A program made the position numbers and the translations under genes. A stretch of 64,000 nt of DNA from Pseudobutyrivibrio ruminis (GTDB lineage Bacteria; Bacillota; Clostridia; Lachnospirales; Lachnospiraceae): NCBI GenBank assembly GCA_015057315.1, contig SVER01000007.1, forward strand, positions 1 to 64,000. Reading direction: 5' to 3'. The notes under the pieces are model-generated. The model made no database searches. It had not been told where the DNA came from and was given only the letters and a program-made list of their open reading frames with translations. Shown here in pieces: positions 16,060 to 25,504 of this stretch (its first letter is position 1; each line of letters begins with the position of its first letter).

Positions 16060-18258
16060 ATGCCAATAATGAATCTGGGTGAAGCAATTAGTGTTGATAA
16101 CGACTACACTATATCAAACAAATTAGAAGGGCGATTAAAAGCTCTTTCTTCAGTGCAGTATGGAAATCAAACATATTCTGAGTTTTGGGAAGGCAGAAAG
16201 AATGTAGATTATCGAAACTTTGATTTTTCATCCCTTGCAGGACAAGACACTGAAACAACGAATAATGATGATTATACTACTAGTGAAAAGGATACAATTA
16301 ATCTATTCAAAGATATAGTGCTGCTAGAACAGAGCCAGGATACCTTTAGCCCGGAAGAAAATCAAAGCAGGCTTGATGGCATGTCGCCTCAGGAGCAGTA
16401 CATAGAAATTATTAATAATGAGTATTTGCAGGCAGCATCGGAGTCCACCAAATACTTAGTTCAAATGAAATATGGCTATAACGAGAATTGGATGTCTGAC
16501 AGTAATAATAAGGATACGTTTAACATTGAAAAGAAATCATTTAATTCTAAAATTGCCACAGCTGCCGAAGGTATGGAAATTGCCCACCAGGTTTACAGTT
16601 ACAAAATGGCAATGGTAAAGGGGGAAAAGGATGTTCCTAAGACTGATTTGACTTTCAAGGTTCCTGATAGATGGAATGTGACTGCAATAAGAGATTTGAA
16701 TCGAAGGATTACAAACGGTACAGCCTTAAATAACCATGAAAATGATAAGGCTTTTGAGGCATGTGGCAATATGTATGATGCTATTTTTGGTCATTTTAAG
16801 AGAGATACTGGATATGTTGGAAAACCAATTGAAGAATTTGACAATATATTTATAGATGGAGTTTCTGTTGCAGATTATTGTAAGAAATTTGCACCAGCAG
16901 ATGAAGCTGGCAAAGAGAAGATATATAAGGCCACTATCGTGAATGCTATTACATCTGGTGAACATACGGTAGAAACAGGAATTCGCTGCATGGATAAGGA
17001 TGGACATAAAAATATGCAACTATTTTCTGTGGAGCCAGATTTAACAGCTATAGCTACAGCAGAGAGGGCAAGGCGTAGTTGGTTTAGAAGATTGTTTGAT
17101 TGGGGGCCATTTAAGATTTCTACATGCCAAAGTAAGCAGGCAAAGCGAAGAAGTGCTGATAGTATCGATGCTAAGATTAGTAGACATGAATCTATAAATG
17201 ATAAATATAAGCTTAGTGACAAGGCAAATGCTAACTATGAAAAGAAGATAAAGGTTACAGATAAGGTTAATCTAAATAAACAAAAAACTGCCAAAAAAGG
17301 TCCTCAAAAAATGGAACTCGCTGATTGGCTGAAAAAAACAGGTGAAACATATAAAGCAGAGATTGGAAGTGAAGGTTATGAGCATTCTTTAAAGCTAATA
17401 TTAATGAAACAGAAAAATTGGAATTTGAGAAAAGGTATGGTGGTAGCTACAGAGAAGTTTGGATTGGAAAATGCTATAAACCTATTTTCGAAGGCTAACC
17501 ATGGAAATATATATGCAGATGCCAATACTATAAAAACAATCAATGAGATGCAGAAAATAGATGAAGAGTATTTTTCAAAAGCTAATGCACAAGATACTTA
17601 TGACAAGGTAATGGATTACTACTTTACCCATGGGGCTGTGGAAAACCCAGATAGCCAAATGATTCTGGAAATTGCAAACGAACTGGCTACAACAGATATC
17701 CAAAAAGAGTTCGTGAAAGCCTTAAAAACTATAAATAGAGGTCGAGAGCAATACGATATAGAACTTCAAAAAGCATGTGATTATGAATATAGGACTAACT
17801 ATGATGAATATGATAATCTTGTCGCTCCAACAAATGATCAAATTGAAATTATTCAAAAGGGTCAGGTGCAGATAAAGCTAAATAAGGTTTTGTGTGACAC
17901 AATATCTTCCCAGATATCTGAAGGCAAGCCATTTAACAGTGAGATGCTATGGAATAATAAAGCTGTAGATAACATTATTGAGTTGGCAGAGAATGAGGGA
18001 ACTAAATACAAAAATCTGCTAAATCAGGTGACTACTGAAGTGAACAGTGGGGAAAATAAACCATCTAATATCACGGACCTTTTAAAGGAAATACATTCTA
18101 ATATTAATAGTGTGCCTCAGAAGATGAAGGAAAGCATATCAAATGTAATAGAGAATAAAAAGGCTTCTATGGAGAGTGCTTCAAATAGTTTGGAAGAGCC
18201 TACAGAAGAACCTTTAAAGACCGAGCAAAAAGCTACAGTAAATCAAGTAATAAAATAG
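16060..18258 (+). CDS. Large protein A1, paralogue of A2 (46480-48864); candidate secreted substrate
   Basis: I do not recognise this 732-residue protein in any named family. It has no signal peptide and no membrane helix. It is clearly related to A2 along most of its length. Shared landmarks are NVDYR followed by DFS (residues ~50-58), FDN-FIDG (~260), SGEH-VET-IR-MD-DG (~300-318), EPDLT-IA (~325) and the strongest stretch WFRR-FDWGPF-I-TC (~340-356). The rest is helical and charged, with a disordered Glu/Lys/Gln-rich tail. AGGAGG at 16048-16053 fixes the start. The next gene, B1, begins 22 bases later. Its place beside a secretion machine makes it a candidate effector or structural substrate; that is inference. 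Confidence 0.8.
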   Translation: MPIMNLGEAISVDNDYTISNKLEGRLKALSSVQYGNQTYSEFWEGRKNVDYRNFDFSSLAGQDTETTNNDDYTTSEKDTINLFKDIVLLEQSQDTFSPEENQSRLDGMSPQEQYIEIINNEYLQAASESTKYLVQMKYGYNENWMSDSNNKDTFNIEKKSFNSKIATAAEGMEIAHQVYSYKMAMVKGEKDVPKTDLTFKVPDRWNVTAIRDLNRRITNGTALNNHENDKAFEACGNMYDAIFGHFKRDTGYVGKPIEEFDNIFIDGVSVADYCKKFAPADEAGKEKIYKATIVNAITSGEHTVETGIRCMDKDGHKNMQLFSVEPDLTAIATAERARRSWFRRLFDWGPFKISTCQSKQAKRRSADSIDAKISRHESINDKYKLSDKANANYEKKIKVTDKVNLNKQKTAKKGPQKMELADWLKKTGETYKAEIGSEGYEHSLKLILMKQKNWNLRKGMVVATEKFGLENAINLFSKANHGNIYADANTIKTINEMQKIDEEYFSKANAQDTYDKVMDYYFTHGAVENPDSQMILEIANELATTDIQKEFVKALKTINRGREQYDIELQKACDYEYRTNYDEYDNLVAPTNDQIEIIQKGQVQIKLNKVLCDTISSQISEGKPFNSEMLWNNKAVDNIIELAENEGTKYKNLLNQVTTEVNSGENKPSNITDLLKEIHSNINSVPQKMKESISNVIENKKASMESASNSLEEPTEEPLKTEQKATVNQVIK

Positions 18259-18280
18259 AAAAGTTTGGGAGGTAACAGAT

Positions 18281-20338
18281 ATGCCTAAATATCCATTTGA
18301 TAAAGAAGAAATAATTAGGATGGCTGCTTTGCATAAATTAATTATAGCAGGAGTGAAAACTGGGGAAAAAACAGATGACCAGGAGTTGGCAAGATTAAGG
18401 ACTTATTCAAAACATTTAAAAAATTATTTAGAGAATCGTAAGAATCAGTTTGACGCTGCGATTACATCTTATCAAAAAAGTCATGATATTAATTTAGAGC
18501 CAGTTTTTAATTTAAGCCAAGATGTTGAATTAGTTCAGAACAGATTAAATGAATTAAATGATTTAAAAAAGCCTGAATTAGAGGAAGTTAAAAATAAAAG
18601 TGTGGTAAGCGGTAAATATGATATTCAAGATACCAACGCATCTAAGATGAACAATATGGTACAGGAGGTAGAATATCAAACAGTAGTTATGTCTGTTGTT
18701 TATACGTACGATAAGCAATATAAAGCGTATCTTTTGGATTCAACTAAAAAAAGAGATACTGAAATTAATAAGCTGACTGATGAAATGTACGAACAAGCTG
18801 TATCGGAAGCTAAAAAGAATAAAGCGTATATCGATCTTTGTGAGAGAAGTGAAAATGCCAAAAAAGAGTTTGATGTACAGATAGCTAATTTAAGACAAGG
18901 CGGTGCGAAAAATAAAGATATACAAGTATTTACGAAGCTTGCATCTGAAACAGAAACAAAAGCTGATGAGGAGTCTGCTAGTCTACTAGCAAAGTTGTCA
19001 GAAGAGATATATAAAAATCTCTATGCACAAAAGAAAAGTAGTATAGATGAAATAAATACAAGGTATCAAACTGAAGCAGAAGAAAAACTTAGAGAATATA
19101 ATAAGCAAGCCAATGCCATGTTTGCAAATAAAATACAAAATGTTTTCCAGAAGAACTCCCAGGAAGCAAATAAGTATGAGCAGGAAATCTTTGATAAGGA
19201 ATTAGCAAAGGAAATAGAAGCTATGAAGAAGAACCCGGCACCTTATTTCCAAAATAATGAGGAAGAGGTGGAGAAAGTAGAGGGAGAAAAGAAAGCAGAG
19301 AATGTAGAGAAAGTAAAGGAAGTAGAGGAAGTAAAGGAAGTAGAGAAAGTAAAGGAAGTAGAGGAAGTAAAGGAAGCAGATAAGCCAAAGGTTGAAGAAG
19401 AAGTAAAAGAAGAACCAAAGCCAGAACTAAAAACAGAGTCAAAAGAAGAGCCAAAGCCAGAGCTAAAAACAGAGTCAAAAGAAGAGCCAAAGATTGTAGT
19501 AAAAGTAGAAGATTCTAATAACATAGTCATTGACTATAATCTTAGCCAATCCAGCAAGGTAAAGGCTCCTAACAGGCCTAGTGAGTATAAGCAGTATTTA
19601 ACGGAACAACAAAATGCAGTGAAAGACGCATTTGATGATTATAGGGCTAACTGTGGTGTATTAAGAGGTGATCATATTGATAGGATTAATGCTCTGTATA
19701 AAATGCTGAAAAATGATAGAAAATGGGGACTTAGTGGAAATACTAAAGAGTACAAAGAAGTGCTTAGGGCACTTTCTGATTATCAAACATGCTTGACAGA
19801 TACTGGTGCTGCAGAGGCTTGGAGCCTAGTACAGCGTGGAGAAGATTTATCTAAAATAAAAGATGGCAAAGCTTTAGAAAATGCACGCATTTTACAGGAC
19901 AAGCTAGATAATGTATTTGATAAAGCAGTAAATTATATGGAAAAAAAGGGACCGGAAAGGAAGTATTACGCCCATGGTCAGCGCAGATATGATTGGATGT
20001 ATTTGTTGTGCGAAGAAATATATCCTGGTGGTGGACATGTGGCAGACCTAAAAGCTCAAATCAAAAAGGTAGATGCTGAGATAGCTTCAGGCAAAACTAA
20101 GACCCAGGACTATATACATCAAATTTTAACACCATCGTTAAAGGCAACAGTAGCAGATAGGTATAACCCTGTGATCGATAAAGTGATACATGGTGGAAGA
20201 GTTAATGAGAATAATCCTGATAAAAGAATAGTGGGTGTATACAATGAAATTAGATTAAAAATAGTTCAAAATCAAGATAAACCTTTGTTTAATGATAAAT
20301 CTGCATCTAATTCAATAGGCCCACAGAATATTATGTAA
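18281..20338 (+). CDS. Large coiled-coil protein B1, paralogue of B2 (57176-60103)
   Basis: This 685-residue protein is mostly charged helix. Residues ~1-320 look like coiled coil. Residues ~325-410 are a low-complexity repeat region of EV/KEV and EEPKPELKTESK units. The last 230 residues form a compact domain shared with B2, marked by GLSGNTKEYKE, KLDNVFDKA, YMEKKGPE, HGQRRYD, YLLCEEIYPGG and a final ASGKT. It has no signal peptide or membrane helix. The tail after this domain ends SIGPQNIM. GGGAGG precedes the ATG, and a terminator follows at once. I infer a secreted or machine-associated protein from the context; no activity is visible. Confidence 0.78.
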   Translation: MPKYPFDKEEIIRMAALHKLIIAGVKTGEKTDDQELARLRTYSKHLKNYLENRKNQFDAAITSYQKSHDINLEPVFNLSQDVELVQNRLNELNDLKKPELEEVKNKSVVSGKYDIQDTNASKMNNMVQEVEYQTVVMSVVYTYDKQYKAYLLDSTKKRDTEINKLTDEMYEQAVSEAKKNKAYIDLCERSENAKKEFDVQIANLRQGGAKNKDIQVFTKLASETETKADEESASLLAKLSEEIYKNLYAQKKSSIDEINTRYQTEAEEKLREYNKQANAMFANKIQNVFQKNSQEANKYEQEIFDKELAKEIEAMKKNPAPYFQNNEEEVEKVEGEKKAENVEKVKEVEEVKEVEKVKEVEEVKEADKPKVEEEVKEEPKPELKTESKEEPKPELKTESKEEPKIVVKVEDSNNIVIDYNLSQSSKVKAPNRPSEYKQYLTEQQNAVKDAFDDYRANCGVLRGDHIDRINALYKMLKNDRKWGLSGNTKEYKEVLRALSDYQTCLTDTGAAEAWSLVQRGEDLSKIKDGKALENARILQDKLDNVFDKAVNYMEKKGPERKYYAHGQRRYDWMYLLCEEIYPGGGHVADLKAQIKKVDAEIASGKTKTQDYIHQILTPSLKATVADRYNPVIDKVIHGGRVNENNPDKRIVGVYNEIRLKIVQNQDKPLFNDKSASNSIGPQNIM
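19262..19500 (+). repeat. In-frame low-complexity repeats in B1
   Basis: A run of near-identical units (GAAGTAGAG / GAAGTAAAG) is followed by two copies of a segment coding EEPKPELKTESK (about 19410-19490). All unit lengths are multiples of three, so slippage would change linker length without frameshift. In the protein this is a flexible acidic/basic hinge between the coiled coil and the C-terminal domain. Confidence 0.75.
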
Positions 20339-20343
20339 GCTTA

Positions 20344-20376
20344 GGACCATCCCTTTTAAAAGGGATGGTTTTTTTG
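20344..20376 (+). terminator. Terminator after B1
   Basis: ACCATCCCTTTTAAAAGGGATGGT, a perfect palindrome, is followed by TTTTTTG. It closes the A1-B1 unit and separates it from the sigma factor operon. Confidence 0.9.
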
Positions 20377-20475
20377 TGTACTAAAAGTGAATATTTTGAA
20401 ACAATTGTTATAAATGTGTGTACATCATTGTTTTTTTTTTTTATCTTTCATAGAATAAAGAGATAGAAGGGAGTA

Positions 20476-20504
20476 TTGTCAGTATTATTGCGTGCGAATG
20501 TTAT
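20476..20504 (+). promoter_or_regulatory. Candidate promoter of the sigma factor/secretion operon
   Basis: TTGTCA (20476-20481) and TGTTAT (20499-20504) are 17 bases apart, about 60 bases before the sigma factor start. A T-rich tract and TTTTTATCTTT lie upstream (about 20430-20455), similar only at its start to the A1/B2 leader element. Assignment is by consensus only. Confidence 0.4.
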
Positions 20505-20564
20505 TGAAAAATAAAAAAATATTCAAAAAAATGCACCGAATTCATGGTCAGAAAGGTCTTACTT

Positions 20565-21047
20565 ATGAACCAAGAGATGATAGTACGAACATACAGCAAT
20601 ATGGTTTATTCCGTAGCAATGCGGTATGTGAAGAACCCGACAGATGCAGACGATGTGTATGCTGATGTGTTCTATCGATATTTTCGCAGAGAGAGAAGCT
20701 TTGAAAGCGAGGAACATCGCAAGGCTTGGTTACTTAGGGTAACAATTAATTCATCAAAGGACTTCCTCATTAAGCGAAAGTACGAAACAAGCAAAGATGA
20801 TGATATGTTTGATGAGTCTTTAATGTCGGTTACATTTTCAGGTACTGATATATCTCAGGAAGAGATAATGGATGTTAGAAACTCTCTAAAAAGGCTTAAA
20901 GAAGAGCGTAGAGAAGTTTTAGAACTCTATTATTTCAGTGGACTAAACACCAAGGAAATTGCAGATATGCTACAGCGTCCAGAAAATACCATTAAATCAG
21001 AGTTATTACGTGGTAGAAAAGAAATGAAAGAGCATCTACAAAAGTAA
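20565..21047 (+). CDS. ECF-type RNA polymerase sigma factor
   Basis: I place the start at 20565 (MNQEM), after GAAAGG at 20551-20556, giving 160 residues; an ATG at 20544 has no ribosome binding site. Region 2 is MVYSVAMRYVKNPTDADDVYADVFYRYFRR, with the helix that binds core polymerase and melts the -10. Region 4 is LKEERREVLELYYFSGLNTKEIADML followed by the recognition helix. There is no region 1 or 3, as in ECF factors. It heads the secretion-like operon, and probably controls it or the large-protein genes. The regulator that holds it inactive is not obvious; the next small gene is a candidate. Confidence 0.92.
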   Translation: MNQEMIVRTYSNMVYSVAMRYVKNPTDADDVYADVFYRYFRRERSFESEEHRKAWLLRVTINSSKDFLIKRKYETSKDDDMFDESLMSVTFSGTDISQEEIMDVRNSLKRLKEERREVLELYYFSGLNTKEIADMLQRPENTIKSELLRGRKEMKEHLQK

Positions 21048-21058
21048 GAGGAAAATCC

Positions 21059-21280
21059 ATGGATGAGCAAAGAATTGAACAGGTGCTTACATTATTAGGG
21101 AAATGTATCCCCCGGGCACCGGAGCGAACAGTAGAAAAGATGATTAGAACGGTTAAAGAATTGGAAAAACTGCGTCGGGGTACGCAGGATTCTAATGAAA
21201 AACAATTGGAACAACCAAACAATAAGGAATTAGGTGACAAAGGCATCAGCAATCAAGGAATAGGAGGACCAAAGATATGA
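21059..21280 (+). CDS. Small hydrophilic protein after the sigma factor; possible anti-sigma
   Basis: This 73-residue protein has a helical first half (VEKMIRTVKELEKLRR) and a polar, Gly/Asn/Gln-rich tail. It contains no membrane helix and no zinc-binding HxxxCxxC motif, so it is not a classical ECF anti-sigma. It starts 11 bases after the sigma gene and overlaps the pilin gene by four bases (ATGA), which implies translational coupling. Its place directly after an ECF gene makes an anti-sigma or sigma cofactor role possible, but the sequence does not show one. Confidence 0.6.
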   Translation: MDEQRIEQVLTLLGKCIPRAPERTVEKMIRTVKELEKLRRGTQDSNEKQLEQPNNKELGDKGISNQGIGGPKI

Positions 21281-21741
21281 GTATTATGTGTGGTTTAAAT
21301 ATGGTGGCTGCAGCAGCAGTAGAAACAGTAACAGAAGCATCTCAAGTAGCAGTAGAGGTAGTGGAAAATACAGCAACAGCAGTAAATGATGCTGTTAATA
21401 CCGTGGCAAATGCAGCAGTTCCTGTAATTAATACAGTAGCAGTTGGCTCAAATGTGCAAAATATCAGCTTAACAGATGTTACAGCTCCAATCATTTCACT
21501 TATCAACACGATTCTTACAGCAGCTATTCCTCTTGTTGCAGCAGCTGGTAGCTTGTACTGTGTACTGTTAGGAGTTAAATATGCCAGAGCTGAGGAGCCT
21601 CAGGATAGAGAAAAGGCAAAGCAGCACTTAAAGAGCGCCATCATTGGCTTTGTGCTTATTTTCGTACTTATTGTTGCCCTTAGAATTGCAACACCTATCC
21701 TTACAGAGTGGATGAATGCAAACTCAAAGGCTATTCAGTAA
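21277..21741 (+). CDS. VirB2/TrbC-like pilin
   Basis: The 154-residue protein has an Ala/Val-rich N-terminal region and two membrane helices in its second half (IISLINTILTAAIPLVAAAGSLYCVLLG and IIGFVLIFVLIVALRIATPIL). The loop between them, KYARAEEPQDREKAKQHLK, matches the short charged cytoplasmic loop typical of VirB2/TrbC pilins in Gram-positive type IV systems. Such proteins form the pilus or a membrane ring. It is longer at the N-terminus than usual; this Ala-rich part may be removed or extracytoplasmic. It stands first among the machine genes. Confidence 0.75.
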   Translation: MSIMCGLNMVAAAAVETVTEASQVAVEVVENTATAVNDAVNTVANAAVPVINTVAVGSNVQNISLTDVTAPIISLINTILTAAIPLVAAAGSLYCVLLGVKYARAEEPQDREKAKQHLKSAIIGFVLIFVLIVALRIATPILTEWMNANSKAIQ

Positions 21742-21756
21742 GCAAGGAGTGAAGCT

Positions 21757-23460
21757 ATGTCACCAAGGAGAAAGCTAAAAAGAATAATAGCAACTATAGC
21801 GGCACTGGCCTTAGGTATTTGTGTACAGATACCAATTAGTGCCAGTGCCGCTAGTTTTAATCCTATAAATATGCTTCAGGGTGACGATGATGACGATGAG
21901 AAGTCTCCTGAAGTATATGTAGACCCTACTATGTTAGATGATGTCTTTGGCGAAGTAGTGTACTATCGCTGGGACAGAGTATACGAAAATGATTATCCCA
22001 AGGATAACAGGTGGCATATTTCTATGCTTGTGTGGCCTAGGGATGATGGAAAAATAGATGATGGTTATCTAGGTGCCCTGGCTCCAGATGATATATGGAT
22101 GGGGCCTGAGGCAAAGCCTGTTGATGGTGTTACCCATAGTTTTACCAGAGATGACCCTATTTACAAGAAATATTTTAAAGGGAATGGCTCTATTAGTGAG
22201 GGTGGAACATATTACATACGCCTTACAGATAGGGCTGAGGGACTTGATGTGGGAAGCGATCCACAGGTACAGGTATTTAGAGACACTTTCTACACTAACG
22301 ATGACAGGGATTGTCTGTATGTAAAGTATGGAGCCCGTGATGATGACAATGACGGCGTAGATGATAACAGTGCTCCAGTGTACATGATTAAAATGTCCAA
22401 AAGGGCTGATGTAAAAAGAGATTATATTATTCAGCCAGGTCCTGATAGCGATTCAGATGAAAGCTGGATTAAATTTAGAGATGACGAATATGGCTATGGT
22501 TGGACATTTAAATCCAAAAGAATAAAAAACGCAGGCTTGATTTGGCATATATTTCACAACGTAGATGATGATTCCGATGCCAACCTTGCAGTAGGACCAG
22601 GACGAAGATTTTTAACTGCCCGTTCTGATGATGATGACCATGGTTACTACAAATGGTTTATAGGCACTAAGCTTAGGTTTTCTGCAATAACACAGGATGT
22701 TTCCGTAACTGCCGGACAGCTTCTTTCTATTAGTGCCAGCAACTATATAAGCTCAGATGGAGAAGAAGAAAGCCAAAGCGGTGTTATTCTTCCAGGAGGT
22801 AATACTATTACCGTTGAGAAAGGAGGAATCCTTTCTATTAGCGGTGATTTTATTAATAATGGAACTATTATCAACAATGGAGGAACCATTATAGTCCAAA
22901 ATGGTGGAACTATATATCCGTTTCTTCAAGGGGACGATTACAACACACTTGGTTGCGGCTCTATCAAATGTAATAGTGGAGATATAATCGTTGAAAAAGG
23001 CGGCACTATTTACACAGGTATGAACTGTGCCTTAGGTGAAGATAATGTTAAGCAGTCAGCGGTATTTTGGCTTGATAACAGCTCAACGCTTATTAATTAC
23101 GGAACACTGGCCTTTGGGCAGCTTGACATGGGCGAAGCTTCAACCATAGAAAACCGCAGTGGGTCTTATATGTATTCTTGCCTATATGATAAAAATTGGG
23201 ATACATTTGTAGATCAGCTTAGTGACAATAATGGAAAACTTAGCAGTGGTTCAACAGATAACCTTAGATGCCTTGGTTACGTAATGGATGGTGATAAGTA
23301 TACAGGCGGTATAAAGATATTAAATGGTCCTGTAAAGCTTACTAATGTTCCAACAATATATTATGCCCCTGATGCAAAGGAGCATATAAAAAATCCTGAT
23401 GCTAATTGGCAGGATATGGTTAATCAAGGACTTATTGATTTTGGAGAATTAGAACTTTGA
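21757..23460 (+). CDS. Exported acidic protein with beta-solenoid-like repeats
   Basis: This 567-residue protein has a signal peptide (basic start, hydrophobic core, cleavage near ASAAS at about residue 32), so it acts outside the cell. The first 300 residues are very rich in Asp and aromatic residues. Residues ~320-450 contain short repeated strands of the type GG-TI-V--GG-I (TITVEKGGILSISG, GTIIVQNGGTIYP, IIVEKGGTIYTG), as in right-handed beta-helices of surface proteins. No anchor is visible at the C-terminus. It lies between the pilin and the coupling ATPase and its stop overlaps the next start, so it is probably a surface component of the machine. Confidence 0.72.
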   Translation: MSPRRKLKRIIATIAALALGICVQIPISASAASFNPINMLQGDDDDDEKSPEVYVDPTMLDDVFGEVVYYRWDRVYENDYPKDNRWHISMLVWPRDDGKIDDGYLGALAPDDIWMGPEAKPVDGVTHSFTRDDPIYKKYFKGNGSISEGGTYYIRLTDRAEGLDVGSDPQVQVFRDTFYTNDDRDCLYVKYGARDDDNDGVDDNSAPVYMIKMSKRADVKRDYIIQPGPDSDSDESWIKFRDDEYGYGWTFKSKRIKNAGLIWHIFHNVDDDSDANLAVGPGRRFLTARSDDDDHGYYKWFIGTKLRFSAITQDVSVTAGQLLSISASNYISSDGEEESQSGVILPGGNTITVEKGGILSISGDFINNGTIINNGGTIIVQNGGTIYPFLQGDDYNTLGCGSIKCNSGDIIVEKGGTIYTGMNCALGEDNVKQSAVFWLDNSSTLINYGTLAFGQLDMGEASTIENRSGSYMYSCLYDKNWDTFVDQLSDNNGKLSSGSTDNLRCLGYVMDGDKYTGGIKILNGPVKLTNVPTIYYAPDAKEHIKNPDANWQDMVNQGLIDFGELEL

Positions 23461-25475
23461 AAGATTTTTTTAAGAGAATTTTATCACGGTTCAATTTAAT
23501 AAGGATTGCCACTACATTGATTATTTTACTTGTATTGGCAGGGGCTGTAGGCTTTGGCCTTCGCATTTTCGGAGATTATCTAAGCACTCTTACAACAGGA
23601 AAGCCCTTTACTATTGATTTGCTATACATAGTGGAATCAAAGACATGGATAATGGGCGCTTTGGCAGATGTAATAATAGCCATTTTGTACCTGTTATCCA
23701 GCAATAATATGAACAGGCTTTTCAAAAGCAACAAAGATTTGCTTGGTAAGGATGGAAAGGCTGAGATAGTACGTGGCTCCCTTGAAAACAGCCGTTTCTT
23801 AACGGAAAAAGAAAGGGATACCTACTTCCCTGGGGCAGATTATAACGATCTGCAAAGCGTTAAAAAGGATGGAATACCAGTTAGGGCAGTGCTTGATAAG
23901 AAAAATCATTTACAGGTAAATTTTTTATCTGGTGCCCATTCATTAATTATTGGTGCAACTGGTAGTGGTAAAACAACTACATTTATCAATCCGATGATTC
24001 AGTTACTTGCAGCTACCAATTGTGGCAGCTCCATGATTATGACTGACCCTAAGGGTGAGCTTTTTTCACTTCATTCCAAATTTTTGCAGGATAGAGGATA
24101 TGAGGTATTGCTACTGGATTTACGTGATACTTATTCATCTAGCCGATGGAATCCTTTAGGGGATATTTACGATATGTATCAGGATTATGTACATGCTGGC
24201 GAAGGTGTGATTGGACATAGGGATAGCATGGATGATTATCCTGACTTAAAACAGATTGATGGTCCGGCTGAAGAAGATGCCTTCTGGGTTGAGTGGAAGG
24301 GAACAGCCTATGCAGACCCATCCCACTGTCTGGATGATGTTATGGTAAAGAGACAGCAGATATACGATGAAATGTATGAAGACCTTAATGACCTTGTATC
24401 TGTTATCTGCCCTGTAGAAAATCAAAAGGATCCCCTTTGGGAGAAGGGTGCGCGCTCAATTATAATGGCTACCTGTCTTGCTATGTTAGAAGATTCTGAG
24501 GACGAACGCCTTGGAATGACAAAGGATAAATTCAATTTCTTCAATATCAACAAGGCACTGACAAATTCTGAGAATAATTTTGCTACATTGAAGGCTTACT
24601 TTGATGGTAGAAGCACTCTTTCTCAGGCGTATACCCTTTCAAGACAAGTGCTATCTGCAGCTGAGCAGACCATGTCCAGCTATATGTCTATCACCTTTGA
24701 CAAGCTTAATATGTTTAATGATAGAGGACTTTGTGGCCTTACCAGTGCAACAGATGTAGATGCTGCATCCTTTGCTGATAAGCCTACAGCACTGTTTATG
24801 AAAATTCCTGATGAAAAGGATACAAGACATGGCCTTGCAGCAGTATTCATTCTATGTATGTACAAGGCTCTTATCAAGGTGGCTTCAGCAAGAGAGGATT
24901 TATCTCTTCCAAGAAATGTATATTTCATACTTGATGAGTTTGGTAACATGCCTAAGATAGAGAAGTTTGACAAGATGATTACCGTAGGTCGAAGCCGTAA
25001 AATCTGGTTTAACATGGTAGTTCAATCTTACTCACAGCTTTCTAACGTATATGGAAATGAAGTAGCTGACATTGTTAAATCCAACTGTGGTATGAAGATG
25101 TTTATCGGTTCTAATGATATTGGTACCTGCGAGGAGTTTTCTAAGCTTTGCGGTAATATGACAGTAAAGACCACATCTACCTCATCAAGCATTGGTGCCA
25201 AGGAAGGTGATATGAGCTTGTCAGCCCAGACACAGGTTAGACCTCTTATTTATCCATCTGAACTACAGATGCTTAACAATAAAGAATCTACCGGTAATGC
25301 AATAATTGTTACCTTTGGAAATTATCCTCTTAGAACCAAATACACTCCTAGTTATCAGTGCCCATATTATCATATGGGACAAATGGATTTAGGAGAGATT
25401 CGCTCTCACATGTTTAGAGCAGATGATGTTTATTACGATTTGGAAGAAAGAAATGAAATAGTACTGGGAAGCTAG
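23457..25475 (+). CDS. virD4: VirD4/TraG-type coupling ATPase
   Basis: The 672-residue protein has two N-terminal membrane helices and a hexameric ATPase domain. Walker A is GATGSGKT from Gly166, followed by MTDPKGELFSLHS; Walker B is FILDEFGNMPKI with Asp493-Glu494; TVGRSRKIWFNMVVQSYSQL is the conserved sensor region. Coupling proteins choose substrates and bring them to a type IV channel. The start codon is TTG at 23457, overlapping the previous TGA, with GGAG ten bases upstream. An insertion of about 80 residues near 230-310 would fit the all-alpha substrate-recognition domain. No relaxase is encoded nearby, so protein substrates are more likely than DNA. Confidence 0.95.
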   Translation: MKDFFKRILSRFNLIRIATTLIILLVLAGAVGFGLRIFGDYLSTLTTGKPFTIDLLYIVESKTWIMGALADVIIAILYLLSSNNMNRLFKSNKDLLGKDGKAEIVRGSLENSRFLTEKERDTYFPGADYNDLQSVKKDGIPVRAVLDKKNHLQVNFLSGAHSLIIGATGSGKTTTFINPMIQLLAATNCGSSMIMTDPKGELFSLHSKFLQDRGYEVLLLDLRDTYSSSRWNPLGDIYDMYQDYVHAGEGVIGHRDSMDDYPDLKQIDGPAEEDAFWVEWKGTAYADPSHCLDDVMVKRQQIYDEMYEDLNDLVSVICPVENQKDPLWEKGARSIIMATCLAMLEDSEDERLGMTKDKFNFFNINKALTNSENNFATLKAYFDGRSTLSQAYTLSRQVLSAAEQTMSSYMSITFDKLNMFNDRGLCGLTSATDVDAASFADKPTALFMKIPDEKDTRHGLAAVFILCMYKALIKVASAREDLSLPRNVYFILDEFGNMPKIEKFDKMITVGRSRKIWFNMVVQSYSQLSNVYGNEVADIVKSNCGMKMFIGSNDIGTCEEFSKLCGNMTVKTTSTSSSIGAKEGDMSLSAQTQVRPLIYPSELQMLNNKESTGNAIIVTFGNYPLRTKYTPSYQCPYYHMGQMDLGEIRSHMFRADDVYYDLEERNEIVLGS

Positions 25476-25504
25476 TGGATATTCTTAGCAAAGGAGAATC
25501 TTAA

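Noticed and set aside
19221-19530. Long minus-strand frames opposite the B1 repeat region
   Set aside because: They encode only Leu/Ala or Ser/Phe runs that are the mirror of the Glu/Lys/Val repeats on the plus strand; no ribosome binding site.
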